Shown: positions 10,657 to 20,374 of the stretch, one piece after another
Layout of the letters: the number at the start of each line of letters is the position of its first letter
How positions within the stretch are numbered: the stretch's first letter is position 1
Assembly: GCA_945947155.1 (NCBI GenBank)
Contig: CAMEXM010000002.1
Location: 1 to 63,337, forward strand
Direction of reading: 5' to 3'
DNA length: 63,337 nucleotides
Source: Polynucleobacter meluiroseus
GTDB taxonomy: Bacteria > Pseudomonadota > Gammaproteobacteria > Burkholderiales > Burkholderiaceae
Position numbers and translations under genes: made by a program
Notes under the pieces: model-generated
Told to the model about the DNA's origin: nothing
The model's database searches: none
What the model saw: only the letters and a program-made list of their open reading frames with translations

Positions 10657-11841
10657 ATGGATATTACCTTGACCGACACTGAAAAGGCGCATAGCGCACG
10701 CTTAAGCGCAGAAATTGCTCTAGAAGTAGCATCGCACCGGGGTTTCTTGCCTTTTTCGCGCTACATGGAGATGGTCTTGTACCAAGCCGGCAGTGGCTAT
10801 TACAGTGCCGGCGCACATAAATTAGGAAGTGGCGGGGACTTCACTACCGCACCAGAGATTAGTCCTTTTTTTGGCATGGCACTGACCAATGCCATCCTGC
10901 CCGTCTTAGAGGCATTTCGGTCCGAAGGTAAACCAACCCGCATTCTGGAGTTTGGCGCTGGAACAGGTAAGTTAGCGGCATCCATCCTTCATCGCCTAAG
11001 GGAGCTCAATTTTCCCTTAGACCACTATGGCATTCTCGAAATCGCTCCTGATTTAGCACAGCGTCAGCGCACCTTATTAGAAGAAACGAAAAATGATCTG
11101 CAATGCTCAACCGCAATCGACTGGCTAAGCGCCCTGCCAAGTAAATTTGAGGGGGTCATCATCGCAAATGAAGTACTGGATGCGATACCGTGCGAACGTA
11201 TTGTTTACCAACAAGCAGCGTGGCATTTGCAAGGGGTGGTCATTAAAAATGGTGCCTTTGCTTTAGAGATCGGGCCCGCAGTGGACCCGCAGTTATTGCC
11301 GGACTATCTCCTTACCCACTCTTTTGCCGAGGGCTACACCACCGAAATCCATCCACAAAGTGTGGCCTGGATTACGGCCGTAACTCAGGCGCTGACGAGT
11401 GGTCTTTTAATTACTCTGGATTATGGGTTTCCGGCGAGCGAGTTTTTTCACCCGCAGCGTGAGCAAGGGACATTGATGGCCCACCATCGTCACCACGCCA
11501 TTACTGATCTACTGTATCTACCTGGTCTGTGCGATCTAACGAGTCATGTGGAATGGTCTTCCGTTTCGAGCGCGGCCCTTGCTGCTGGAGCGGACGAAAT
11601 CTATTTCAACAATCAAGGTAACTTCTTATTGGAGGCCGGTATTGGGGATTTAGTTTTAGAAAAAATGGATCCAGCCAATGCAACTACTTTTTTACCGGTA
11701 TCCAACGCCCTACAAAAATTGTTATCCGAGGCGGAGATGGGCGAGTTATTTAAAGTATTTGCATTCACAAAAAATCTGCCAGAACTCTCGCTGGACTTGC
11801 TTCCAGGGCTAGGTGGCCGTAACCGATTCCACAGCCTGTAA
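10657..11841 (+). CDS. SAM-dependent methyltransferase, MidA/NDUFAF7 family
   Basis: Class I SAM methyltransferase of the MidA/NDUFAF7 (DUF185) family, 394 residues. Eukaryotic members methylate an arginine of complex I subunit NDUFS2; bacterial roles are less certain. The SAM-binding motif LEFGAGTGKLAA lies near residue 105, the family motif SGGDFTTAPEISPFFG near residue 55, and ANEVLDAIP after the second strand. It is divergent from the SDR gene (24 bases between starts) and its 3' end overlaps cca, which is convergent, by 33 bp. Confidence 0.92.
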   Translation: MDITLTDTEKAHSARLSAEIALEVASHRGFLPFSRYMEMVLYQAGSGYYSAGAHKLGSGGDFTTAPEISPFFGMALTNAILPVLEAFRSEGKPTRILEFGAGTGKLAASILHRLRELNFPLDHYGILEIAPDLAQRQRTLLEETKNDLQCSTAIDWLSALPSKFEGVIIANEVLDAIPCERIVYQQAAWHLQGVVIKNGAFALEIGPAVDPQLLPDYLLTHSFAEGYTTEIHPQSVAWITAVTQALTSGLLITLDYGFPASEFFHPQREQGTLMAHHRHHAITDLLYLPGLCDLTSHVEWSSVSSAALAAGADEIYFNNQGNFLLEAGIGDLVLEKMDPANATTFLPVSNALQKLLSEAEMGELFKVFAFTKNLPELSLDLLPGLGGRNRFHSL

Positions 11842-12942
11842 GCGTGCAACATCGATTGCGGAACGAATGCATTCACCCTGCTGCCGCTCTGCCTCCGAAA
11901 GGCTCTCAATCACAGTTTGACTATTAACGGCCTGCGCTACCGCTAGGGCCGAGCTTATTCTCTCTACGTGAAAATGCAAAACACTGGCGAGTGCGATTAG
12001 TTTTTCTGCACGCTCGGGCTTGCGCCAAACATCGGCACGGTTAAACCAAGCCAGAATATCAACTGCGCTATAGCTTTGCTGTGTCACTCGTTTTTTTAGC
12101 GCCGAGAATAGTTCTGCAAAATCTCGGGTGATATTTGGCATCCGAATTGTTTCTGACCATTGGCGAATGGCATCTTCACTGAGATCGGCTAATAGCACGG
12201 CACAAACGGAATCCACGTCTGCTACTTTGTTTGCCGCTAATAAATCAAAGTCGCTAGCCAGCTGTTTCTTTAGTTGTGGATTCTCACAAACTGCAATCAA
12301 GGGCTGCGGCAAACATTGGTCTGCAGCGCCAGTCTCTAAAAGGACTTCAACCATACGCAGCGGATCTGCTGAGCGCATGCCTCGATCGAGTTCTTGCCAT
12401 ACGCGCTCTGACGACAGTGCCGATAACTCGCCCGAACGCACAATGGCATGCAGTGCCTCTTGTGTTTCGGATGCAATAGTAAACCTTGGAAAGCGCGCAG
12501 CAAAACGCGCAATGCGCAATAAACGCAACGGGTCTTCAGCAAAAGCAGTGGAAACGTGACGAAATACATTGGCCTCTATATCGTTTTGCCCGCCATAGGG
12601 ATCGATGATCGGACCCACTCGCGAGCCGGTGTCATCGACGCGCTGAGCCATGGCATTGATGGTGAGATCGCGCCGTTGTAAATCCTGTTCCAAGGTGACC
12701 GAAGGATCGGCATAAAAATGGAAACCCTGATAACCCACACCTGTTTTTCGTTCGGTTCGAGCCAAGGCATATTCTGCATGGGTCTGGGGATGCAAAAAGA
12801 CTGGGAAGTCTTTACCAACCGGCTGGTAACCCAGTGCAATCATCTCCTCAGCACTGCTTCCGACCACCACATAGTCAATGTCATTCACCGGGATACCCAT
12901 AACAGCGTCCCGTATTGCTCCGCCAACGGCGTAGATGTTCAA
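11809..12942 (-). CDS. cca: CCA-adding enzyme (tRNA nucleotidyltransferase)
   Basis: Adds or repairs the 3'-CCA of tRNAs. 377 residues; the class II nucleotidyltransferase head is clear: GGAIRDAVMG at the N-terminus, the DID metal-binding pair at residues 22-24, the RRDLTINAMA motif and the RLLRIARFAARF segment. At 377 residues it is shorter than the E. coli enzyme (412), and I see no clear HD-phosphohydrolase motif, so it may lack that C-terminal domain. Its ATG overlaps the stop of the upstream NDUFA9-like gene by 4 bp (ATGA), making it the last gene of an slt-NDUFA9-cca operon. Confidence 0.95.
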   Translation of the reverse strand: MNIYAVGGAIRDAVMGIPVNDIDYVVVGSSAEEMIALGYQPVGKDFPVFLHPQTHAEYALARTERKTGVGYQGFHFYADPSVTLEQDLQRRDLTINAMAQRVDDTGSRVGPIIDPYGGQNDIEANVFRHVSTAFAEDPLRLLRIARFAARFPRFTIASETQEALHAIVRSGELSALSSERVWQELDRGMRSADPLRMVEVLLETGAADQCLPQPLIAVCENPQLKKQLASDFDLLAANKVADVDSVCAVLLADLSEDAIRQWSETIRMPNITRDFAELFSALKKRVTQQSYSAVDILAWFNRADVWRKPERAEKLIALASVLHFHVERISSALAVAQAVNSQTVIESLSEAERQQGECIRSAIDVARLQAVESVTAT

Positions 12943-13850
12943 GCCAACAGACTCCGAATCGATTGACGTGATATGCCGAAGGTCGTGATCAGATCATCTG
13001 TTGCAGTCGGCGGTAATACGTTGGGTAACTGCATGGATGCAATGTTGTCGCGCGACATCAAAGTGGGCACGGGCAAGTATTCGAACATCAATGCTTGTAG
13101 ATGGCCCACGAAGGCGGGCATTGGAATAACACGTGTCGTGGTTGCTGCCTTTAAGGCCGCAAAACGAACTAGCTCTGCCATGCTGAGCACCTCAGGACCC
13201 ACCAAGGAATAGGTTTGGTGAATGGTTTGCTTCATCGTAATCGCGGAAATAAATGCAGCAGCCACATCATTGACGCTTACTGGCTGAAACAGCGCCTGCG
13301 AATTTGCCAAAGGAATAACTGGAAACACTTTTGCTAAGTTGGCAAACAGATTGATGAATTGATCGTCTTGTCCAAAAATGACGGAAGGCCTAAAGATAGT
13401 CCAATCCAATTCACTGGCCCGAACTGCCGCCTCGCCATCGCCTTTACTGCGTTGGTACATCGATGGTCCGTGTGAGTCTGCACCCAATGCGCTCATATGC
13501 AAATAGCGCTTGATACCATTGGCTTTCATTGCAGCGATGCAATGGGTTGGTAGCAATACATGGGCACGCTCAAAAACTTTGCCATACGGCTTGGCTGGAC
13601 GATCATGCAAAACACCGACTAAATTAATGACGGTGCCGCCTGGCTTAACCTGACCGCATAGACTATTTAAAGTGGCTTGATCATTCACATCAGCCTGAAC
13701 GAGGTGGACGCTGGGCAGCAAACGAAAATCGCGTGCTGCCGCTAAATGGCGCGTTGGCAACAATACCGAATAGCCCTCACGCTGCAGTCTGCGCACCAGT
13801 ACGCTGCCTACAAATCCATTACCACCAATTACTAGTACATCGTATTTCAT
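12939..13850 (-). CDS. NAD(P)-binding epimerase, complex I NDUFA9-like
   Basis: Atypical short-chain reductase of the NDUFA9/NAD-dependent epimerase group, 303 residues. The Rossmann motif GGNGFVGS is at residues 9-16; the sequence continues with HMSALGAD and WTIFRPSVIFG as in this family. Bacterial members are often annotated as complex I NDUFA9 subunit family proteins, but a link to respiratory complex I has not been shown by anything in this window. It overlaps slt upstream and cca downstream by 4 bp each, so the three are translationally coupled. Confidence 0.9.
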   Translation of the reverse strand: MKYDVLVIGGNGFVGSVLVRRLQREGYSVLLPTRHLAAARDFRLLPSVHLVQADVNDQATLNSLCGQVKPGGTVINLVGVLHDRPAKPYGKVFERAHVLLPTHCIAAMKANGIKRYLHMSALGADSHGPSMYQRSKGDGEAAVRASELDWTIFRPSVIFGQDDQFINLFANLAKVFPVIPLANSQALFQPVSVNDVAAAFISAITMKQTIHQTYSLVGPEVLSMAELVRFAALKAATTTRVIPMPAFVGHLQALMFEYLPVPTLMSRDNIASMQLPNVLPPTATDDLITTFGISRQSIRSLLA

Positions 13851-15769
13851 GGCAACTCACTTTGATTTGCAGCCTTGGGAGTAATGGTGCCAAGGCGCTG
13901 TTTTAAAGAAATGGTTTGGCCAGTCATCACACCCGAGTAATAACTGGCATTGGACAATACATTTTTAACGTAGGTTCTGGTTTCATGAAAGGGTATTGTC
14001 TCTGCAAAAATTGCGCCCTCAACTGGAGCATTTAAGCGCTCCCGCCATAACTTAGAGCGGGATGGGCCAGCATTGTAGGCGGCCGATGCTAACACCCACG
14101 ATCCGTCTAAATCCATTAGCACCATATTGAGGTAATTACTTCCCAGGGTTAAGTTGGTATTGGTGTCTTTCAGCTTTTCCTGCGTATACGAGGTCATGCC
14201 AATTTTCTTAGCAACGTACTTGGCTGTATTGGGCATGACTTGCATCAAACCAGATGCTCCCACAGATGAGGTGGCATTCATGATGAAACGCGACTCCTGC
14301 CGTATCAAGCCGTAAGCCCACGCTAAATTGAGATCAATTTGACGGGCGATGGGAGTGAGCTCATCGCGGTATGGTGTTGGAAAGCGCAAGGTGAAATCAT
14401 GTTCTACTTTAGTTCGATCTGCCGTGTTAACGGTCCGATCATAGAGCTGGATACGTTTCGCGTATTCGGCTGCAGCTAACAGCTCTTTATCGCTCATGCC
14501 ACGCAACTCCCAATTCCATTCGCGATTGCCCTCAAAGCGCAAATTCATGGCATAAAAACGCTCACCCCGCATAAAGCCTTTGCGCTCAGCCATGGGCTTG
14601 ATTTCTTGATCCGTTACCCGAACCCGAACCGGAATTTGGGTTTTCTTGCCGAGCTCTTCACGTGCCAATTGCCCATAAAAATTAAATTGCTCATGAATCA
14701 GCTCGTACTGCTCTTTTCCTTTGGCGCCTTGCCCTGTAGCCTCGAGCGACCGCCCATACCAATAGGTCCACGCAGGGTCTTTCTGCCGTAACGCAGGGTT
14801 CATGGTCTCAATGGCATCCCGCACCAAAGGCCAATCCTGTGCGCGCAATGCTGCTCGCACTTTCCACTCCTGACTTTCTGTCGACAGTAGCTCACTAAAG
14901 CCCAAGTCGTGCTGCATCCGATAGACATCATCTGCCCTGAGGTCTTGGCGCTTAGCTAAAAACTGGCCGATTACGCCCCACCCTGCTGCTTGGTTTTCTT
15001 TGCTGTAACGTGCTGCACTTTGCGAAAAATCCCGATAGGCTTTTACTGGGTCGGCCCTTGCTGCCTTCACTACCTCGCTAATTGGATCCTCTCCCGCCAT
15101 TTTGCGACCCATGGTCTCGAGTCCCATTTCGGCAGCGCTGCGCCCATAAGCTTTTGCTTCGGCTGGTGTGATGGCCCCAGCGTTCAGTAACAACGGAACC
15201 AATTCCTGACACCCCTGACCATAAAACTTAGGATCTAACATGACCAAACGTGCGTCGTATGCCGTCTTTGCTGCGATTTCACCTTGGGCCAAACGCGATT
15301 GCAGGGCGTAGCATTTCACAGAGGTGTCATCGTCCAATACAAATTTGGGGTATTCCGCATCAAACGCACGCCAGTCTTTGCGCTTTCCTAGTACCAGCAA
15401 CCAATCATTGCGCATGCGGTCTGCCAAGGCAGTACCTTCATATTTATTCAAAAATCCCATGACTTGGCTATCTGCCGTTGTCTCGGCACGCGCCATACCG
15501 CCCGCATCAAACAGCTGAGGTTTGATCTTGAAATACTCGACGTAATCACCCATGACGTAGTTTGGCAAGCTGGCAGCAAGCTGTTGGGCACGCGCAGCAT
15601 CATTTTTGCGGGCAGCCTCCCGCAGCTCAATGAACGTTCTGTCTGCCTCAGTCAATTCCAGCGGGGTATTGGCCGGTTTCACTGGTTTTTTTGCCAGCAC
15701 GTTCCCCTGAGCAATGAAGAGTGCGCAATAGACCAGAATGGCTGTTAGCATCCATCTAAGGGAGCTCAT
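13847..15769 (-). CDS. slt: Soluble lytic murein transglycosylase (Slt70-like)
   Basis: Periplasmic enzyme that cleaves peptidoglycan glycan strands to 1,6-anhydro products. About 640 residues from MSSLRWML at 15769, which gives a clean signal peptide ending near the ALFIAQGNVLA segment; an alternative start at 15817 adds 16 residues. A long helical (superhelical U-domain) region is followed by the SLT catalytic domain, with catalytic Glu in LIRQESRF near residue 490 and the motif GASGLMQVMPNTAKYV. The 1,6-anhydromuropeptides it makes are the substrate type of the AmpG permease encoded at 24574-25914. Confidence 0.94.
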   Translation of the reverse strand: MSSLRWMLTAILVYCALFIAQGNVLAKKPVKPANTPLELTEADRTFIELREAARKNDAARAQQLAASLPNYVMGDYVEYFKIKPQLFDAGGMARAETTADSQVMGFLNKYEGTALADRMRNDWLLVLGKRKDWRAFDAEYPKFVLDDDTSVKCYALQSRLAQGEIAAKTAYDARLVMLDPKFYGQGCQELVPLLLNAGAITPAEAKAYGRSAAEMGLETMGRKMAGEDPISEVVKAARADPVKAYRDFSQSAARYSKENQAAGWGVIGQFLAKRQDLRADDVYRMQHDLGFSELLSTESQEWKVRAALRAQDWPLVRDAIETMNPALRQKDPAWTYWYGRSLEATGQGAKGKEQYELIHEQFNFYGQLAREELGKKTQIPVRVRVTDQEIKPMAERKGFMRGERFYAMNLRFEGNREWNWELRGMSDKELLAAAEYAKRIQLYDRTVNTADRTKVEHDFTLRFPTPYRDELTPIARQIDLNLAWAYGLIRQESRFIMNATSSVGASGLMQVMPNTAKYVAKKIGMTSYTQEKLKDTNTNLTLGSNYLNMVLMDLDGSWVLASAAYNAGPSRSKLWRERLNAPVEGAIFAETIPFHETRTYVKNVLSNASYYSGVMTGQTISLKQRLGTITPKAANQSELP

Positions 15770-15865
15770 GTGCGGCAATGCTGGAAAAAGTCGATCCGTG
15801 CGAATAAATGGCGTCATCCCTATAGTCTAACTTTTATTTGTTTTTTCATTCACAGCACGCTTGCT

Positions 15866-15874
15866 TGATACTAT
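15866..15874 (+). promoter_or_regulatory. Extended -10 promoter of the cyclo-ligase gene
   Basis: TGATACTAT: an extended -10 (TGn before TACTAT at 15869-15874). Only five bases separate it from the ATG at 15880, so the expected transcription start coincides with the start codon and no Shine-Dalgarno can exist. No good -35 is seen, which fits an extended -10 promoter. Confidence 0.5.
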
Positions 15875-15879
15875 TTCGT

Positions 15880-16518
15880 ATGCAAAACCCTGATTTAAAA
15901 ACCCTACGAAATCGACTGTTACGTGAACGTATGGCGTATGTGCAAGACCCTAGCGCCTCCTCTGCAAGCCAAGCAGTGATAGAAGGATTAAACCGCGCAC
16001 TCAGAACAGAGCTGCAGTCACTGCGATCGATTGCGCTTTATTGGCCCATTCAGCAGGAAATTGATTTACGCCAATGCTTAGTTGACTGGGCTAAAGCAGA
16101 GCATGGCAGGCAGTTGGCTCTACCCGCCATGCGCACGGATAAGCGGCTTGATTTTTATGCCTGGCAAGATGGAGATGCGTTGGTAAACCAGCAACATGGG
16201 ATTTCGGAACCCAATCCAGATGACCCTAACATTCAGCTGATTGAACCAGACTGCATTTTGATCCCTTGCGTGGGGTGGTCATGGGCCATCAATACCCACA
16301 AAGACTCACTGCAAATGCACTATTGGCGACTTGGCTATGGTGGCGGCTATTTTGACCGAACACTGGCCCGCTTACGCACCACCAAGCCCAACATAGCCTG
16401 TATTGGGGTTGGGTATGACTGGCAGCAATTGAGTCCAGCTCAGTGGCAAGCGGAGGCCCATGATGAGCCGCTCGATGCCATGCTGACCGAATCTGGGTTG
16501 CGCTTTAAGGGCGACTAG
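15880..16518 (+). CDS. 5-formyltetrahydrofolate cyclo-ligase
   Basis: Converts 5-formyl-THF to 5,10-methenyl-THF with ATP; about 212 residues. Family features are the N-terminal LKTLRNRLLRERMAY helix, the WPIQQEIDLR strand and the ATP/Mg-binding loop RLGYGGGYFDRTLA near residue 160. An upstream TTG start at 15838 would add 14 residues unlike the family, so I use ATG 15880. It shares a CTAG at 16515-16518 with metF: both convergent genes end within these four bases. It feeds folate one-carbon units toward MetF. Confidence 0.93.
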   Translation: MQNPDLKTLRNRLLRERMAYVQDPSASSASQAVIEGLNRALRTELQSLRSIALYWPIQQEIDLRQCLVDWAKAEHGRQLALPAMRTDKRLDFYAWQDGDALVNQQHGISEPNPDDPNIQLIEPDCILIPCVGWSWAINTHKDSLQMHYWRLGYGGGYFDRTLARLRTTKPNIACIGVGYDWQQLSPAQWQAEAHDEPLDAMLTESGLRFKGD

Positions 16519-17348
16519 TTTGAGCCGAGGTTCAAGTTCTCGGCAATTGCCAATACGGCATCGGCTTGGTTCAGCGAATAAAAATGCAAACCAGGCGCGC
16601 CCGTAACCAGGAGCTGGTCGCACAAGTCAGTTACGACGTCCTCGCCAAAGGATTTAATGGATGCCGTATCGTCACCGAAGGACTGCAAGCGCAAGCGAAT
16701 CCACCGCGGCACTTCGGCGCCACACGCATCCGAAAAACGCAAGAGTTGACTGCAATTGGTAATCGGCATAATCCCGGCGATGATTGGCTGGGTAACGCCT
16801 AAGTCATATGCGTCTTCTACAAACCGAAAGTACGCATCCGAGTTAAAGAAGTATTGCGTTACAGCTGAATTAGCCCCCGCCTTCATTTTTTCTACAAAAA
16901 ACTGCAAGTCCGACGCGGGTGACTTTGCCTGTGGATGGGTCTCTGGGTAAGCCGCCACATCAATATGAAACCAATCGCCTGTCTCCGCTCGAATGAACTC
17001 AACCAATTGATTGGCGTGCGAGAACTCGCCATATTGACCCATGCCTGATGGCAAATCGCCACGCAATGCAACGATGCGGCGAATCCCTAAATCACGATAC
17101 TGATGCAGCATCACGCGCACACTGTCGCGCGAACTGCCAACGCAGGATAAATGGGGCGCTACAGACTCCCCTGCCGCATGAATCTCGCTAACTACCTGCA
17201 AGGTACCAGACTGGGTTGATCCGCCAGCGCCAAATGTAACGGAGTAGAACGCCGGCTTTAGTAACTGACTAAAGCGCTCACGCACCAAACGGAGTTTATT
17301 TTCTCCTTCAGGTGTTTTAGGCGGAAAAAATTCGACGCTCAGTTCCAT
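16515..17348 (-). CDS. metF: Methylenetetrahydrofolate reductase
   Basis: FAD enzyme reducing 5,10-methylene-THF to 5-methyl-THF for methionine synthesis; 277 residues, normal bacterial length. The N-terminus SVEFFPPKTPEG is the family signature, followed by VTFGAGGST and LRGD segments. It starts 29 bases after ahcY on the same strand with no terminator between, so it should be cotranscribed with ahcY under the SAH riboswitch. Confidence 0.96.
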   Translation of the reverse strand: MELSVEFFPPKTPEGENKLRLVRERFSQLLKPAFYSVTFGAGGSTQSGTLQVVSEIHAAGESVAPHLSCVGSSRDSVRVMLHQYRDLGIRRIVALRGDLPSGMGQYGEFSHANQLVEFIRAETGDWFHIDVAAYPETHPQAKSPASDLQFFVEKMKAGANSAVTQYFFNSDAYFRFVEDAYDLGVTQPIIAGIMPITNCSQLLRFSDACGAEVPRWIRLRLQSFGDDTASIKSFGEDVVTDLCDQLLVTGAPGLHFYSLNQADAVLAIAENLNLGSN

Positions 17349-17377
17349 TGCATTTGACCTATTTAGAACAGCTGCGA

Positions 17378-18829
17378 TTAATAACGGTAATGCTCTGGCT
17401 TATACGGGCCCTGCTTTGTTACTCCAATATAGCTGGCCTGTTGATCGCTCAGTTCAGTTAGTTGCGCATTCAATTTCTTTAGCTGCAAACGCGCTACTTT
17501 TTCATCCAAGTGCTTCGGCAAGGTATAGACGCCTACTGGGTACTTCTTCGTACCTACTGCGCCCCATAATTCAATTTGCGCAATCACTTGGTTTGCAAAC
17601 GACGAGCTCATTACATAGGATGGGTGACCCGTACCGCAACCCAAATTAACCAAACGGCCTTTAGCCAAAATGATGATGCGCTTTTCAGGCAAGCCATTCA
17701 TAGCAGGGAAAATGACGTGATCCACTTGGGGCTTAATTTCTTCCCAACGGTATTTTTCAACGCCTGCAATGTCAATTTCATTATCAAAGTGGCCGATGTT
17801 GCAAACAATGGCCTGGTCTTTCATGCGCGCCATGTGGTCATGGGTAATCACGTGGTAATTGCCGGTTGCCGATACAAAAATATCGGCTTTGTCTGCTGCG
17901 TAGTCCATTGTGACAACGCGGTAGCCTTCCATTGCTGCCTGCAATGCGCAGATCGGATCGACTTCCGTTACCCAAACCTGAGCAGACAGGGCGCGCAAGG
18001 CTTGTGCTGAACCCTTACCGACGTCACCATAACCAGCAACCACGGCAACTTTTCCAGCGATCATGACATCGGTAGCGCGCTTAATCGCATCAACCAATGA
18101 CTCACGACAGCCATACAAGTTATCAAACTTGCTCTTGGTAACCGAATCGTTCACGTTGATGGCGGGGAAAGCCAATTCGCCTTTTGCAAACATTTGGTAC
18201 AGGCGATGCACGCCAGTTGTTGTCTCTTCAGTAACGCCCTCAACTTTGGCAAGACGTGTGGAATACCAGGTTGGATCAATCGCTAACTTGCTTTTGATGG
18301 TTGAAAACAAAATGGTTTCTTCTTCGCTGCTGGGATTGCTCAAGACTGCTTGGTCTTTTTCTGCCTTCGTACCCAAATGCAATAGCAATGTTGCATCGCC
18401 GCCGTCATCCAAAATCATATTAGTGAAGCCGCCATCTGCCCACTCAAAAATGCGGTGCGTGTAATCCCAATACTGCTCTAAGGTCTCGCCCTTGATCGCG
18501 AATACGGGCGTGCCATTGGCGGCAATCGCTGCGGCCGCATGATCCTGTGTTGAAAAAATATTGCACGATGCCCACTGTACTTTGGCACCTAATGCCTCGA
18601 GTGTCTCAATCAGTACTGCCGTTTGAATGGTCATGTGGAGCGAACCTGTAATGCGGGCTCCGCGCAGTGGCTGCGTTGCGGCGAACTCATCGCGAATCGC
18701 AACCAGTCCTGGCATTTCGGTTTCGGCAATGGCAATTTCTTTGCGGCCAAAATCAGACAAGGTGATGTCGGCGATTGCGCAATGTTTTGCTACAAAATCA
18801 TTTAAGTTGAAATCAGATGCGGTATTCAT
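17378..18829 (-). CDS. ahcY: Adenosylhomocysteinase (SAH hydrolase)
   Basis: Hydrolyses S-adenosylhomocysteine to homocysteine and adenosine; 483 residues. NAD-binding motif [10 protein letters not shown] near residue 265, substrate-binding segments [17 protein letters not shown] and [13 protein letters not shown], and the conserved C-terminal KPEHYRY. The insertion after the [10 protein letters not shown] segment is typical of proteobacterial long-form enzymes. The leader carries an SAH riboswitch (18893-18992), so the gene should rise when SAH accumulates. metF follows in the same transcript. Confidence 0.97.
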   Translation of the reverse strand: MNTASDFNLNDFVAKHCAIADITLSDFGRKEIAIAETEMPGLVAIRDEFAATQPLRGARITGSLHMTIQTAVLIETLEALGAKVQWASCNIFSTQDHAAAAIAANGTPVFAIKGETLEQYWDYTHRIFEWADGGFTNMILDDGGDATLLLHLGTKAEKDQAVLSNPSSEEETILFSTIKSKLAIDPTWYSTRLAKVEGVTEETTTGVHRLYQMFAKGELAFPAINVNDSVTKSKFDNLYGCRESLVDAIKRATDVMIAGKVAVVAGYGDVGKGSAQALRALSAQVWVTEVDPICALQAAMEGYRVVTMDYAADKADIFVSATGNYHVITHDHMARMKDQAIVCNIGHFDNEIDIAGVEKYRWEEIKPQVDHVIFPAMNGLPEKRIIILAKGRLVNLGCGTGHPSYVMSSSFANQVIAQIELWGAVGTKKYPVGVYTLPKHLDEKVARLQLKKLNAQLTELSDQQASYIGVTKQGPYKPEHYRY

Positions 18830-18864
18830 TCATGCTCCAGCTAAGGACGGATCAATGCTGGGGC

Positions 18865-18902
18865 AAGAAAACTCGCCAACCATTGAGCCATGGGTTAGCG
18901 AG
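18865..18902 (-). terminator. Intrinsic terminator in the ahcY leader (riboswitch expression platform)
   Basis: In RNA sense, CTCGCTAACC pairs with GGTTGGCGAG around an 11-base loop (18872-18902), followed by UUUUCUU (18865-18871). The first three bases of the 5' arm (18900-18902) are also the last bases of the SAH-riboswitch P1 3' strand, so aptamer and terminator compete. Confidence 0.7.
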
Positions 18903-18992
18903 CGCAGTTGCAAAAAGCAAATTCCTGTTCGGATCTTGCCCCCTCAAGCCTGGGGAATCATTGGTTCGCAATGTTCCTTGCAACGCTCCTTG
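18893..18992 (-). ncRNA. SAH riboswitch
   Basis: On the minus strand the ahcY leader contains GGAGCGUUGCAAGG (18976-18989), a central CCCCAGGCUUGAGGGGG block, and UUUUUGCAACUGCGCUCGC (down to 18899). These match the conserved SAH-riboswitch core: P1 GAGCG/CGCUC, the AGGCU loop and the GCAAC pseudoknot region. It lies directly in front of ahcY, its standard target. An intrinsic terminator overlaps the P1 3' strand, suggesting an ON switch at transcription: SAH binding holds P1 and prevents the terminator. Confidence 0.88.
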
Positions 18993-18998
18993 AGAGTA

Positions 18999-19024
18999 TG
19001 GCGAAATTGTAATCAATTTCGCCA
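18999..19024. repeat. 11-bp inverted repeat overlapping the ahcY promoter
   Basis: TGGCGAAATTG-TAAT-CAATTTCGCCA is a perfect 11-bp dyad with a 4-base loop. On the minus strand it contains TACAAT (19006-19011), a good -10 whose start point would fall just before the SAH riboswitch. It may be an operator, or a hairpin ending the metK transcript, although no U-tract follows. Confidence 0.6.
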
Positions 19025-19063
19025 GATACAGCCTAACAACTGCTTCCTAGGGGATTAAAGCCC

Positions 19064-20230
19064 TTATAGACCTGCTGCTGCACGTAAGGCTGGCGCCTTA
19101 TCGCACTGCTCCCAGGTAAATTCTGGCTCTTCACGTCCAAAGTGGCCATACGCTGCGGTTTTACGGTAAATCGGGCGCAATAAGTCCAGCATTTTGACAA
19201 TGCCTTTCGGACGCAGATCAAAGTGCTCTGCAACTAAGGCAGCAATCTTTTCATCGGGAATCTTGCCGGTACCAAAGGTGCTGACCATGACGGATGTTGG
19301 CTTTGCTACACCAATTGCATAGGAGATCTGAATCAAGCAACGCGTTGCCAAACCAGCAGCCACGACGTTTTTCGCTACATAACGACCTGCATAGGCAGCA
19401 GAGCGGTCTACTTTTGATGGATCCTTGCCCGAGAATGCGCCGCCGCCGTGGGGTGCTGCACCGCCGTAGGTGTCCACAATAATTTTTCGTCCGGTTAACC
19501 CGCAATCACCCTGTGGTCCGCCAATCACAAAGCGGCCCGTCGGGTTCACCAAATACTTAATGTCGCCCTTGATCAGATGGGCTGGCAAAACGGGCTTAAT
19601 GATTTCTTCAATCACTGCTTCACGTAATTTCTCGAGGGAAATGTCTTCATCGTGCTGCGTTGATAAAACTACTGTATCGATTGAGTCAGGCTTGCCATTT
19701 ACATAACGCAGAGTGACTTGTGACTTTGCATCCGGGCGCAACCACGTTAAGCGGCCATCGCGGCGTAGCTGGGACTGGCGCTCTACTAAACGGTGCGACA
19801 AGTGAATGGGGAGAGGCATGAACTCTGCAGTTTCATCGCAGGCATAACCAAACATCAGACCTTGATCGCCGGCGCCTTGGTCCAAACCATCGTCATGTGC
19901 CTTATCCACGCCTTGTGCAATGTCTGGACTCTGCTTGTCGTAGGCCACTAAGACTGCGCAGCCTTTGTAGTCGATGCCATACGCCGTATTGTCATAGCCG
20001 ATTTCACGCAACGTATTGCGTGCTACTTGGATGTAATCGACGTTGGCGTGGGTTGTAATTTCACCCGCAAGCACCACTAAGCCCGTATTGCAAAGCGTTT
20101 CTGCCGCAACTCGAGCCTTTGGATCTTGGGCCAAAATAGCATCCAAAATCGCATCCGAGATTTGGTCAGCAACTTTATCGGGGTGACCTTCAGAAACCGA
20201 TTCTGAGGTGAAGAAATAATCATTTGCCAT
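19064..20230 (-). CDS. metK: S-adenosylmethionine synthetase
   Basis: Makes SAM from methionine and ATP; 388 residues from ATG 20230, which follows AAAGGAAAAACGCA (good Shine-Dalgarno). An upstream in-frame start at 20290 is unlike the family. Motifs: [20 protein letters not shown] at the N-terminus, [10 protein letters not shown] and the P-loop-like [19 protein letters not shown]. Located upstream of the SAH riboswitch-ahcY-metF unit on the same strand, it completes the methyl cycle here apart from methionine synthase. The 200-base leader between metK and the divergent lpxL gene has small hairpins but no riboswitch I recognise. Confidence 0.97.
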   Translation of the reverse strand: MANDYFFTSESVSEGHPDKVADQISDAILDAILAQDPKARVAAETLCNTGLVVLAGEITTHANVDYIQVARNTLREIGYDNTAYGIDYKGCAVLVAYDKQSPDIAQGVDKAHDDGLDQGAGDQGLMFGYACDETAEFMPLPIHLSHRLVERQSQLRRDGRLTWLRPDAKSQVTLRYVNGKPDSIDTVVLSTQHDEDISLEKLREAVIEEIIKPVLPAHLIKGDIKYLVNPTGRFVIGGPQGDCGLTGRKIIVDTYGGAAPHGGGAFSGKDPSKVDRSAAYAGRYVAKNVVAAGLATRCLIQISYAIGVAKPTSVMVSTFGTGKIPDEKIAALVAEHFDLRPKGIVKMLDLLRPIYRKTAAYGHFGREEPEFTWEQCDKAPALRAAAGL

Positions 20231-20374
20231 TGCGTTTTTCCTTTCAAAATGAACACGATCAATAGGACAACTCGACGTGCCAGGAACCACAACGGCGACG
20301 CTTTAGCAGAATTTTTAATCGCCCCGCAAGTTGTCTTAACTCGGCGATAAGCTAATTTTATCCGAACTTCGGGT

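Noticed and set aside
12128..12559. 143-codon plus-strand frame inside cca
   Set aside because: Antisense shadow of cca with no recognisable domain.
17576..18464. Two plus-strand frames of 133-144 codons within ahcY
   Set aside because: They are antisense to a full, well-conserved ahcY, lack homology and ribosome sites, and arise from its codon pattern.
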